Assembly (NCBI GenBank): GCA_002049455.2
Contig: KV918764.1
Span: 186,001-250,000 of the forward strand
Direction of reading: 5' to 3'
Length of the DNA: 64,000 nt
Origin: Porphyra umbilicalis
Lineage: Eukaryota; Rhodophyta; Bangiophyceae; Bangiales; Bangiaceae
Part shown: piece after piece, positions 23,788 to 33,530 of the stretch
Numbering within the stretch: the stretch's first letter is position 1
Layout: every line of letters begins with the position of its first letter
Notes under the pieces: generated by a model
The model's database searches: none
Told to the model about the DNA's origin: nothing
Seen by the model: the letters and a program-made list of their open reading frames with translations, nothing else
Made by a program: the position numbers and the translations under genes

Positions 23788-24322
23788 ATCATGCAGGAAA
23801 CACCTTTCTGTCATGCTCTTGGCGATCCGTCGCGACCCGACCCTGGCCGACCCAGGCACCCCCCGGGGTGCCCCAGCAGCTCGTCAGGGTCGCGAAGAGC
23901 AGGCAAAACGAGCCGCGCCCCTCCAGGAGCGCGCACACCGCTTTTGCGGATGCATGCAGTTTGACCACCCCTTGCAAATGACCCATCTGGGGCGCCTTGG
24001 GGACGTGGGCGCTGCACCACCTCACCAAGTCAGAATCGCCGCGGAACTACGCTTCCGTAACACTTCTGCTGCTCTGCGTCGTACGTGCCCTGGCTGAGTC
24101 CTCCCATCACCGTGACGGCAAAGCTCGTATCGCCCCGTGCGTCTCCACAACCATCCTCCGTGCCACTTCCCCCCGGCGCCCCTTTCCCACCCATCCACGC
24201 TCCCTCTTCTTGTGCTGGTGTTTGCTATCCACCCTCGGTGGCAGCCAGCACTGGACTCGCCACTAGTAGGCAAACCATCCAACGCCACCCCTCCCCGCCC
24301 TCCCGCCTGCCCGGCCGAGTTC

Positions 24323-25459
24323 ATGGCGCACGGAAAGCGGTCCACGAAGGACCGACAGCGGGCACCGCGCCCACCACCCTCTTCCGGTTCTGACTCTTCA
24401 AGCGAAAGCGACGTGATTCCCCTCGATGCCCCCGATGCTGCGGGTGCCGCAGGGGAAGGCACCGCTAGCCGCGGCAGCTGCGGCGGTCGCGGTGCCCCTG
24501 CCGCCGACCACAGCGACGACTCTACTGCCCAGAAGGACGACGATAACCACGACGAAGACGATGTAGCCGCCGCTGCCAGCGAAAGCGACGACCACGACGA
24601 CGAAGATTACGTGGACGCTTCCTTTTCGTTTTTCGACCCCCGCCCCGACGACGTGCCGCGCCTGCGGTCGCTCCTCCTCGACGTGGCGCGCTCCCTCTCC
24701 GTCCCCGACGCGGCAGTGCACGCTCACGCGCTCGCAGAGGCGGTCGCAGCGCAAACGCGCGTCGGCACGACAGTGCGCGTCGATGACGGGGAGGGCTCAG
24801 GAGCCGCGGTCGTCGGTGAGGCGCTCGGGTTTATCACTGTCCTCCCTGTGGCGACGCACGCGGCGGTGCTCGCGCCTCTGCTCGCCGCAATTGACAGCGC
24901 GACAGCGGCGAAAGACGGTGCCAGTGGTGGCGGCGGCGTCTGGGCGGCTGCCGCGGCGGGAGCAAAAATCGGCGTTGTCCTCTCCGAGCGGGTCGTCAAT
25001 CTGCCCCCTGCCCTCGTGCCGTGGCTCCACACCGCTCTGTGGGACGAACTGTCTTGGGCACTGGAAGACGAGCCAACTGCCGCCCTCCGTGCCGCCTATG
25101 CACTGACACACTTCGTCATTATCACGAACGTGTACGCGCCGACGGGGGCGGCGCCCACCTCCAAGCGCCGCAAAGCAAAAAAGCGGCGCACGGGCGGCGG
25201 CGACGCCGCCGCCGCCATCTCGCTCCCCGCCGCATCGGAGGGCGCACGAGACTTCGGCTTCACGCGCGTGGAGGATGGGGCCTGGTTCCGAGCAGCCGCC
25301 GCGGTCGCCTTGTGGCCAATTCCAGGTGAGAGCGCGGCGCGGGGGGGGCTCACGCGCCATAGGCTGGCGATGCTCGTGCCCGCAGCGGCCGTGCCGGCGG
25401 CGCGAGCCGAGATCAAGGCAGCATGCGGAGGGGAGGCTGCAGGGCCGGCCAATCGCTGA
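24323..25459 (+). CDS. BCP1: Bcp1/BCCIP family protein, array copy 8
   Basis: Full-length and the most divergent intact copy. Changes from copy 1 are Asp269Asn, Gln273Pro, Gly276Ala, Pro300Ser and Gln346His, clustered in the variable loop around the basic stretch. It is the rightmost gene and follows a long, degenerate sub-repeat block (22,768-23,787), as expected for an array edge that escapes homogenisation. AATAAA at 25527. Confidence 0.85.
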   Translation: MAHGKRSTKDRQRAPRPPPSSGSDSSSESDVIPLDAPDAAGAAGEGTASRGSCGGRGAPAADHSDDSTAQKDDDNHDEDDVAAAASESDDHDDEDYVDASFSFFDPRPDDVPRLRSLLLDVARSLSVPDAAVHAHALAEAVAAQTRVGTTVRVDDGEGSGAAVVGEALGFITVLPVATHAAVLAPLLAAIDSATAAKDGASGGGGVWAAAAAGAKIGVVLSERVVNLPPALVPWLHTALWDELSWALEDEPTAALRAAYALTHFVIITNVYAPTGAAPTSKRRKAKKRRTGGGDAAAAISLPAASEGARDFGFTRVEDGAWFRAAAAVALWPIPGESAARGGLTRHRLAMLVPAAAVPAARAEIKAACGGEAAGPANR

Positions 25460-26328
25460 GCTGACCCCGTCACCCGCACCGCGGAGGCCAAAGCGCCCGC
25501 TCTGGTTGCGTCCGACCGTCGTCTTTAATAAACCTGCAAAGTTTCCGCTCTATCGCCCCTCTCCGGCCACCTTTATGGCAAATAAACCAACGTTCACCAC
25601 TAAACTCACGCCACACACCCGCCCAGATATGCACCGCCAACCTTTGAAGCCCTATCCTCTTGGCCCGTCTCTGTAGCGGCGGACTGTACCGTTTGGCACA
25701 CACCCTTACCATCCACTGCCAGAGGTACGCCCGCGAAACCACCGTTCGACGCTATGACACCCGCGGTCCGCCCAACCTCCACAAATCCACACGTCCGCCA
25801 TACTGTGCCCTGCTTCCCCACCTCTGCAAAATTCTTGTGAAGTTTTGCACCCTTCCGGCATCTTGCGCCAGAGTTATGGTCGTCGCCGCACCCCAAACCT
25901 CAATCTTAGAATTCCCCACCCTAACCACCCTAACGTTCCCCAACCTACTTTCAGTGTCAACTCGAACATTCCCCAATTGGAAACGCTCTTTCGCCATCCC
26001 ACCTCACCTCGCCCCAACAGCTTCTCTGCTCAGACACGCAGAGCATATCCTAGGCCATTTGTACCCGCCTTGTCCGGTTCTGAGCTGAAACGTGCGTTTC
26101 ACATCATCCTGGTACACCTTTCCCGTTTTGAAATATATCGCACGGGCTCGTGTAGCTTTGATTTTCCATCGCTCTTTCCACGCTCGCCCACACGTCAAAC
26201 CGAAACCCAGCCGGACTCATCCGCATTTACCTTCATTGCGCGCCAGGCATGCGAGGCTTCAACTGAATCCGACATGGCGCTCCCAAGATACACCTCCGAA
26301 TCCAAATATTGGGCTTCAATTCACTTGA

Positions 26329-26600
26329 ACGCCCCACACCGCCCAACCTTTGCTGACTTGGGCCACCTGCGCCATATTGCCAGCATGTCCGCTCGATTTC
26401 GACCGGAACTGCATAGTTTGAAGGACGTTGACCGTCTGGGTCCAGAGATACTGTTTCGAACCCAAATATTGGGTTTCAATTCACTTGAACCCCCCGCACC
26501 GCCCAACCGTTGCTGACTTGGGCCACCTGCACTATACTGCCAGCATACCCGCTCGATGTCAATCAGAACTGTATAGTTTGAAGGACGTTTTCCATCTGGG
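26329..26600 (+). repeat. Terminal sub-repeats of partial unit 9
   Basis: Two copies start at 26329 and 26488. The second degrades after TTTGAAGGACGTTTTCCATC, and unique DNA follows. No leader or gene follows, so the array ends inside the sub-repeat. Confidence 0.85.
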
Positions 26601-27125
26601 TCTGGGCCTTTGTGGTCCTCTCGCATCCCACGGCGCACGGCTCGCTCGGCAGTCCTGTGCAGGCCTTCCCTTGATTTCGGCCGACCTCGACCGTGGAGAC
26701 GACTCGACGTTCAGCGACAGGCGCGTAGTCTCCCATCATCAATGACCGTGGTTTGACATGTAATCGCTAGCGTAAAGTTCGGGGTGGTACGTACACCGGA
26801 GGCTGAAGAATTGGCCAGAACAGACACTGCTGCTCGCGCGCCAAGACCCATGTGCGAGACCCAATGGTTTGGTCGCATGGTTTCAATACAGTCATTATTC
26901 GGTTATATCCATCGCCCTTTGTTTACAGCCGCTGACAGTACTTAGGTTCCTCTGGCTCGACTCGCGATCGGCTGCCGTGAGGTGATCTCAATACTACTAG
27001 GAAGAAAGAGAAGTACGAAAGGCAGCATTTACGGGGAACTCGGACGAGAAAAAAATCCAATTCTACTTGCCTTGGCAGAACCTGATCACGTATGAGTGTG
27101 CCTGGTACCAACCCACCATGCCTGA
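26601..27125. other. Right flank of array, no gene seen
   Basis: Lower-GC DNA than the array. No ORF with recognisable protein character and no repeat shared with the rest of the window was found. Confidence 0.4.
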
Positions 27126-27607
27126 TCACTCTTCATCGTTCGCCCCAGCCAGAATCACGTCAACCGTCTCATCGACGGCCTCAACATCGGTTAGAGCCAC
27201 CACCCAGCGACGCATCACATGCGAATGGTCTTGACCGCTTATGCTCTCGAACTCGCGCTGCAGCATCGTGTTGGCCATCATGACTACTAGAGAAGACACG
27301 TCGAAATTGTCGTTTTCAGCAACAGGCTGAACGTCATCAGGCTGGCGACTGAGCTCAGCATTTGCCCTGTTGAGCAGGCAGTCCGCCTCCACGCAGACCG
27401 GCGGGCAATGTGCGCGGGCAACCTTGCGTTCCGTTCCTCCAGGATGAGCTCGGACTTGTGAAAGTTGATCCTACTTGAGAATAAATTCAATAGGTCGACC
27501 ATAAATGTGTTGGCAGTCCACATTTCCCGTTCTCTCGGCGCCTGTGGTGCATTCTTCGGCCCGTTTGTATCCAGGGTTGTCAGCGTTTGGTTTGGTTTGC
27601 CAAACAT
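27126..27607 (-). pseudogene. Unrecognised decayed ORF with one frameshift
   Basis: Two overlapping minus-strand frames read as one broken protein. The upstream part ends in KSELILEERNARLPAHIA. The downstream part continues as VEADCLLNRANAELSRQPDD and stops after AGANDEE at 27126. The switch lies near 27,395-27,410. The C-terminal part looks helical and charged, and its composition is unlike the surrounding non-coding DNA. I do not recognise the family; a gag-like or other transposon-derived coiled-coil fragment is possible. Confidence 0.3.
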
Positions 27608-28748
27608 GAATGGAGTTCAATCTGATTCACTTGAACGCTGGAGCGTTCAGGTTGAACGCAACATGTCAAAGGCCGTACTTGTTCCGCGTAATACTTAGTG
27701 TGCCACGCTTAATGTAGTTGAGATTGTGCTTGGGGAAGTCGGGTTGTCTGACGCGAGCTCCATCGAGCTTGAGTCGCCAAGCCGATGTAGCGTGTGCATA
27801 GTAGGCCTGCTGCAGTCCCGGCGACAGAGCCCTGCTTGCCTGCCACACCACCGCGACACAATCCAAACGACTGATACGAGCCGACGCCGGGGCGACGACG
27901 TTGACAACCGCCTGGGCCTCCGCGCAGTAACGGAGACGGTGGGACCAAACAGAAAGGACCAAACACCGATACGTGTAGACGGGGCGTTGAGGGCGAGTGG
28001 ATGCCCCGTTGTCTGAGAAGCAGCTTGCTGCACTCCACGCAATCCTGGGTGCGACCACGACCCATCCATCCTCCAGCCAAAAAGGCTATGATTCACGCAC
28101 ACGTTGACAGCAGATGAATCGATCTACGTACTCAGCGCCTAGGGTGCTACACAGCCGATTGGCAACAGTTGACATGAAGGAGGGTCTGGGAGCAGAACTC
28201 TCAGCGCGACTGACCTGCGGGGGGTATGGCAACGAGGCAGTCAGAGCGGCCGCACAGCGCCGAACCACCTGGCTGATCAATTTGAAGTGGTCAACGAAAG
28301 CTCCTGTCTGCCCGGGCAATTAATCATAAATACAACCAAGTCGTTTGTCGTTGGGTTTGGTTCGTTTCTTGAAATCAACCTGATTCATCGAACCATCTGT
28401 AGATTCCACATGAACTTATAACCCTAGTTATATCCACTATGGATAAATCCGGGACGGATTTAATCGAATAATGCCAGTACCAGGTTTCTGAATATGAAAC
28501 GGCCGAGCCTGCAGAGGATCACACGCTGTCTCTCCGGCGGGCCTCGCGAGATAGCACTCTCACGGCCGAAACTAGGACGACACGCCGTTGCCTGGAAACG
28601 TCCATCCGAAAAGAAAAAAGCCCATCCATCCCCATCGCACAGCCCAGCGGACCCCATCCAAAGCCCATCCACAACGCGTTTGGATGGGCAGTCGGCGGGC
28701 CACGACGATGGTGCCTTTTCCTCTCGTCACCCGCCCCCCCCCTCCACC
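27608..28748. other. Intergenic DNA, no convincing gene
   Basis: A minus-strand ORF of 130 codons (27666-28058) is open, but its composition and overlap with other open frames make it unconvincing. The part at 28,600-28,690 has scattered CCCATCC motifs. Nothing else is recognised. Confidence 0.4.
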
Positions 28749-30458
28749 TCACCAGTAGTAGCGGAGCATCACAATCTCTCCCGTCTTGTCCCCCGTGAAC
28801 ACAAAACTCCCGTCCCGCCAAAATGTGCTGTCCAGCGGCCGAAAGCCGTTGGCAAAGGTCACGACCCCCCCCGCCGCCCCCGTCGCCGACCCAAAGAGCA
28901 CCTCGGGCTCCACGTCGACGCCGCGGCGCCCGCCCCGGCCGAGCACCGGCCGGCCGCCCGCGTAGCGCACGCGGGCAACGACGTAGCCGACCGGCGGGTC
29001 GCGGCTAAATGAGCCGTGGCTCAACACAATCGCGTCACCGGCGCCGCTGTCGGGAAAGGCGTAGCGCGGGCGCGGGCGCCCCGCCGGCGTCGACGGCGGC
29101 TGAAAGGCCATGCCGAGCGGCGACCAGTGGGCGGGCAAGCACCCCTCGGGCGGCACGACGCGCGAGCGGTTGCGGCAAAAACCATTGGTGATGGGGGTGC
29201 CACGGAACTTCTTACGCGGCCGCCCGGGCGCCGCGGGGGCGGTGAAGGGGAGCCACGCGTGTTGGCGGCCGGGGACAGAGACGAGGGGGGGGGGGAGGGT
29301 GTGTTCGGACCAGCAGTAGGGGTAGCCGTAAAAGGCGCCGGGGCCGTCCAGCCGGTTGATCTCCTCGCCTGCGGGGGGGAGGGGAAGGAGGGGTGTGGAG
29401 TAGGCGCAAGCGAGAAAAAAGCAGAAGCGCAAACGACGACGGCAGTGGAAGCAGGCGAGCCAGCGGCAGGCAGTCACTTGTCAGAAAAGGTATTCCAAGA
29501 ATGGCAGACGTAGCACTCCTTCCACTCCCCTCCCCCACACCACCACCCAGGGGCGCCGTACCCCCGTCGCCCCCCGCAACCCCACCCCCCTCCACGTACA
29601 AGGATTGTCGTCGGTGATGTCCCCACCCAGGCGCTTGTCAAACACCACATTGTTCCCATTCTCCGCCCCCCACAACACGCCGTCCGCGTCAAAAGCGAGC
29701 GCCACCTCGTTGCGCAAGCCGAGCGCCCACGTTTGCCCCCGCTGCCAGTGAAAGGCGGGCGCCCCAGGGCACCCCCACGACGCCACGACCGCCGCCGCGT
29801 AGCGCTTGACCATACTCCGCCACGGCGTCCCGTCGACGCCATCCGTCTGGCGGCTGCCAATCGACATGAAGAGGTCCCCCGCGTCGTTGAACTTGAGCGT
29901 CCGCGTGTAGTGGCGAAACAAAACGCCGCCGGGCATGCCGTCGACGACCGCCACGCGGACGGCATTGCCAATCAACTTGCGCGCGCCCGCCGTGTAGGGC
30001 CACCGAAAGATGGTCGTGTCGTTGGACGCATACAAGTAGCCGCCGCGCACGGCAATGCCGTGGTTGAGGTTCACCGCCTCGTCGGGCGGCACGAGGGTGA
30101 CGGCGGAGAGTTGCGCGCGGAGGCCCGTCCGCGCCGCCCACGGCGGGAGGTAGTAGGCGCGGATGCGGCCTTTAAAGGGGCGGAACCGCTCAACGACGAG
30201 CAAGTCGCCAGCCTCGTCGACGGTGATGCCGCGGGGGCCCGACAGGCGCGACGCGGCGGTGTAGGCGCAATAGCCGGGGGGGGTGACCGCGCCGGGGTAG
30301 CCGTCGCCACACGCGGCGCGGCGCAGGGCCGCGTCTTTCCAGGGGGGGGGGGCGGTGGAATACGCGACGGCCGTGGTGGGCGCGGCGGCCACGGTGGCGA
30401 GCGCCGCCACCGCTGCGGCGGCGACCGCGCGCCGCAGCGGGCGGCGGGTGGCGGGCAT
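28749..30458 (-). CDS. Secreted PQQ-type glucose/sorbosone dehydrogenase, two exons
   Basis: Exons 30458-29600 and 29368-28749 join to a 492-residue protein. Residues 1-32 form a signal peptide (arginines, then an alanine/valine core ending TTAVA), so the enzyme is exported. The mature part has the pattern of the six-bladed beta-propeller glucose/sorbosone dehydrogenase family, which oxidises sugars using pyrroloquinoline quinone. Family-like segments are LSGPRGITVDEAGDLLVVER (72-91), LNHGIAV (131-137, with the likely catalytic histidine 133), WALGLRNEV (244-252), DGVLWGAENGNN (259-270) and YGYPYCWSE (300-308). The splice junction rebuilds DDNPCEEINRLDG without a gap. The ATG was chosen because the upstream open frame is GC-repeat sequence. 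Substrate is not predictable from sequence. Confidence 0.85.
29369..29599 (-). other. Spliceosomal intron of the dehydrogenase gene (231 bp)
   Basis: Donor T|GTACGT at 29599 and acceptor CCGCAG|GCGAG at 29369/29368, with a pyrimidine-rich (C-rich) tract before the acceptor. It splits the cysteine codon 287 after its first base. Without removal the frame stops after LPFLEYLF. Confidence 0.85.
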
Positions 30459-30633
30459 GGTGGGGGCGGGGGGGGGGGTGGGCGCCGCCGCTCCGCCGCG
30501 CGGAGACTGGTTCGAGCCGTGTGCAACGCGGGGCAGGGGGAGACAACGCGGCCAGGGTAGCACCGTCCTCGCGTGCGCCACGCGGCTGTGGGGGTACGCG
30601 GCACGGCCGCTCCCGAGGCGCGCGCCGCCGCCG

Positions 30634-30704
30634 CCGCACTTGTATCGCCGCCGCCACCGCACTTGTATCGCCGCCGCCGCCGCGCTTGTATCGCCGCCGC
30701 CGCG
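30634..30704 (+). repeat. 23-bp minisatellite, three copies
   Basis: CTTGTATCGCCGCCGCC recurs with a period of 23 bp (at about 30639, 30662 and 30685), about 180-250 bp upstream of the dehydrogenase start. It falls in the likely promoter or 5' UTR. Confidence 0.85.
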
Positions 30705-32888
30705 GCGCGCCGGGCGGCCGCGGCCGGCGCAGCGGGGCGGGGCCGAGCAGCGGTGGCGCACGCCGTCGTCGGTGGCGTCGCACGAACCACCGCCCTGCCG
30801 CGAGCGTGCTGGGGTACCGGCGGGATGCCGCCTCCACGGCGGCGGCGCGTGCCGCGGCGCGCCGTTGCCCCCGCCGCTCGCGGGTGTGGTGGCACACGGC
30901 GACTGGGCGCATCACCCAGTGACGCGACGGACGCGCTGTGTCAGCGCGCCGCGCGCCCGCCGTGCCGACCGGTCCGGCGCACAGCACGTTGTCAAATTGG
31001 GTCACGGAGAACTTAAAATATATGCGAACCGTGAGAGGTCGTGAGAGAAATGTTTTTCCATGCAGCAAACCTCGTGACACCATCCTCGCAAATGTCGCTG
31101 TGTCGATCTCTAAAAGGCTCTGTCTGAGAAGGCTTTCTGACACCCCCAGAGACCTTCTTACCCCACCCACCTGGTCACCCCTACCCATGTGCGTACTCGT
31201 CTACTCCCAATAGCTGCGGGCACCGCCCAACCACGGACACTTGTGCTTGCCTCCTTTCCTGTCCTCTCCCACTCCTTTCTCCTGCTGGCAGGGGGGGGGG
31301 GGCGAGGGGGGCTGCACATACATGCCGAGGGGGTCGGGGAGGATGGGGGCGCAAACGGTGTCGCTAGAGTGGGACGGCTGCTGGCATTGCCGTGCAGAGC
31401 TCTGGCAGGGTCATGGGGCAGGTCCTCCTTGCGCGATCAAACGGCACCCTTCACACCCAGTTCAAGGCAGACTTGGCGTACACAGTATGCATTCTTGCGG
31501 GCACATGGAGACCTCTGCTCGGACGCCTCACCGTCGTAGCTTGTGTCAGCCAGACTTTGTTCAGTACCTGTTGGCATGATAGTCTGCTACCAATGGGGAC
31601 CCAGGATGCGCCCCCGGTCAACCGGGCAGCCAACCAGCGGGCTGGAAAACGTCAAGCCTTGTGCTTGGGGATAGCGGGGCGATTAATAATAATTCGAAGT
31701 GCTGGGCGGCGCCAATGCGCGCCCTCGGCATGTGTGCAGGTGACTGCCATGCTGCCCCCAGCCCCGCTCCTGGCTGCCGCCCAAGTGCACAAGTGCTGCC
31801 AACATCCCCGCTCGCTCTCCTGGCCGACCGCTCGGCCCACCCTCCTGGCGGACCGCCCCGCCCACCCTCTGGTCGACCGCCCCACCCACCCTCCTGGCCG
31901 GAAGCCCCGGCCACCCTCTGTTCGATCGCCCCGCCCACCCTCCTGCCGACCGCCCTCGTTCCTGTCGTATTCTTATCTGCATCCCCTCCATCCCACGCAT
32001 TCTCTCCAGCTCGCACGGGGGCGGGGGGGAGTCACTCTACGACGGGCCGGACGACGTTTGCAGTCGCTGGACTAGTGGTGGTGGCGATTGGGTGGGGATC
32101 CACACTGGCGCAGTGTGGATAGTGTGACGCGCGCGGTGGGTGGGTGGTGGATGGGTTGGATGAACTGACCACGTACTTCTTTTTCGTGTTCGCTCGCCCG
32201 TCCCCCATGTATCCTTACCATGCATATGTGCGATGGCTTCCTCTTTCTTGGCTTCTGTTTCTTTGCAAACCAATGGGTGTTGCTGACATCGAAGTTGAGT
32301 AACTTGTGTCATACGCACATGCATGCGTGGTGTCCGCGAGTCGCTGACATGGTGAGCTTGCTGTTGTCCGGTGGCCTGTAGCTCTGTCAGAGTTTGCGGC
32401 TGTGTGCAGTTAGCTACATGTCTGCGTGACTCTGTAGCACACCGTGGCTTTCTTATCGATTTCGTGTCTGCTCTGCCACCCGTGCCCGCGCCGAGCAACA
32501 ATAAAGCGACCGTGTCTTTCAATGCATCTTTGGCATGTATCCTCAATGCTGGCCGGTGTCACATCCTTTCCTCCGTCAGGGTCTTGCTCCACTTCTTCCC
32601 CGAGACCTCCGAGGGATCATTGCGGCGAGTCTCGCAACATATGTCTCGAAGGATGTGAACTTCTCCTTAAAGATTGGGCAAAGAGGAGTTATGTACTCAT
32701 TTTCGATCTCTCTCTGAACGCAAAGGGGTCGAGCAGCAATACGGTTCGGCCTTGTTGCAGATACCTTGGAACCTGACACGAGATTTCATCAACGCGCTGT
32801 GCGGGATGGCGCGCGGCCCTGACACCGAGAGCCGCCTCGTGCAATCGACCGCCCAGACCTCCACGAGGGGTCTCACACGAGAGCCGAG
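30705..32888. other. Intergenic DNA, no convincing gene
   Basis: Many open frames occur on both strands because of GC bias, but none shows a recognisable domain. A G-run at 31,290-31,300 and the minisatellite at 31,808-31,953 are the only structures seen. Confidence 0.4.
31808..31953 (+). repeat. Degenerate 24-26-bp minisatellite
   Basis: About six imperfect copies of a unit like CCGCCCCGCCCACCCTCCTG followed by G/C-C-GA. The alternation CCTCCTGG/CCTCTGGT between copies suggests a two-unit higher-order pattern. Confidence 0.8.
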
Positions 32889-32898
32889 GGTGCTTGGG

Positions 32899-33530
32899 TT
32901 TAGGGTTGTGCAACACGCCCCAAAACGCCTGGCGTGTCGGCGTGACACGCTAGAACACGCTAAAACACGCCTAAAACACTTCAACAAGCCAACACGCCCA
33001 CAAAGTAACACCCCGCGAATCGTATAGTAGCCCCCTGCGCGGGAGTGGTATGACCAGTCAATTCCCGGGGAATATGTGGGTGAGATCAGTCGGCCAGTAG
33101 TTGACACGGTGCGGGTGGTTCATGAAAGATCGAGAGGGTTGCAGCAGATGATCCCAGCTGGGATATTTGAGCTGATTTTCTCGCAGCGGCACGTCCGTCC
33201 ATTCGCGCCCGCCTGTCTCACGCACAGGCGGGCGCGAATGGACGGACAGTGCCGCTGCGAGAAAATCAGCTCAAAGATCCCAGCTGGGATCATCTGCTGC
33301 AACCCTCTCGATCTTTCATGAACCACCCGCACCGTGTCAACTACTGGCCGACTGATCTCACCCACATATTCCCCGGGAATTGACGGACACATCATCTAAA
33401 TATTCCCCGGCACAAAACACGCCATTTTGAGGTTGGGCGTGTCGGCGGGACACGCCCAAAACACAGATTAAACATTCCTTAGGCGTGTTCGTGTACACGC
33501 CTTTGGCGTGTTCCATAACCCTACTTGGGT
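32899..33530. repeat. ACACGCC/GGCGTGT clusters flanking a foldback element
   Basis: The left cluster (about 32,908-33,003) has many ACACGCC/ACACGCT and GGCGTG motifs. The right cluster (about 33,418-33,512) has the same motifs in opposite order. Outermost matches are TAGGGTTGTGCAACACGCC on the left and GGCGTGTTCCATAACCCTA on the right, which are imperfect inverted copies. The 328-bp perfect-type hairpin sits between them, so the whole may be one composite element of about 630 bp. Confidence 0.6.
33057..33384. repeat. Foldback element with ~155-bp near-perfect inverted arms
   Basis: The left arm starts GTCAATTCCCGGGGAATATG at 33057 and the right arm ends with its reverse complement at 33384. 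The arms pair through to GCCTGT/ACAGGC around a 7-base loop (33217-33223). Only one substitution (ATTTGAG versus CTTTGAG) and one single-base indel separate the arms. Similar short ORFs appear on both strands only because of the symmetry. No target-site duplication is obvious. Confidence 0.92.

Larger units (their letters stand above)
490..26600 (+). repeat. Macrosatellite array: eight ~3.0-kb units plus a partial ninth
   Basis: The same 3-kb segment recurs head to tail. The anchor CAACGTTCACCACTAAACTC occurs at 564, 3730, 6728, 9726, 12724, 16041, 19036, 22029 and 25588, giving unit lengths of 3166, 2998, 2998, 2998, 3317, 2995, 2993 and 3559 bp. Each unit runs: 3' UTR/spacer of about 740 bp without a convincing gene, a block of 160-bp sub-repeats, about 530 bp of leader, then a Bcp1/BCCIP coding region. 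Neighbouring units differ by only a few substitutions per kilobase by eye. Length differences come mainly from the number of sub-repeats. The left edge (about 490-550) is diverged and starts in 3' UTR-like sequence; the right edge dies out inside a sub-repeat near 26,600. Confidence 0.97.

Noticed and set aside
33076-33395. Matching short ORFs on both strands in the foldback
   Set aside because: They are mirror images created by the inverted arms.
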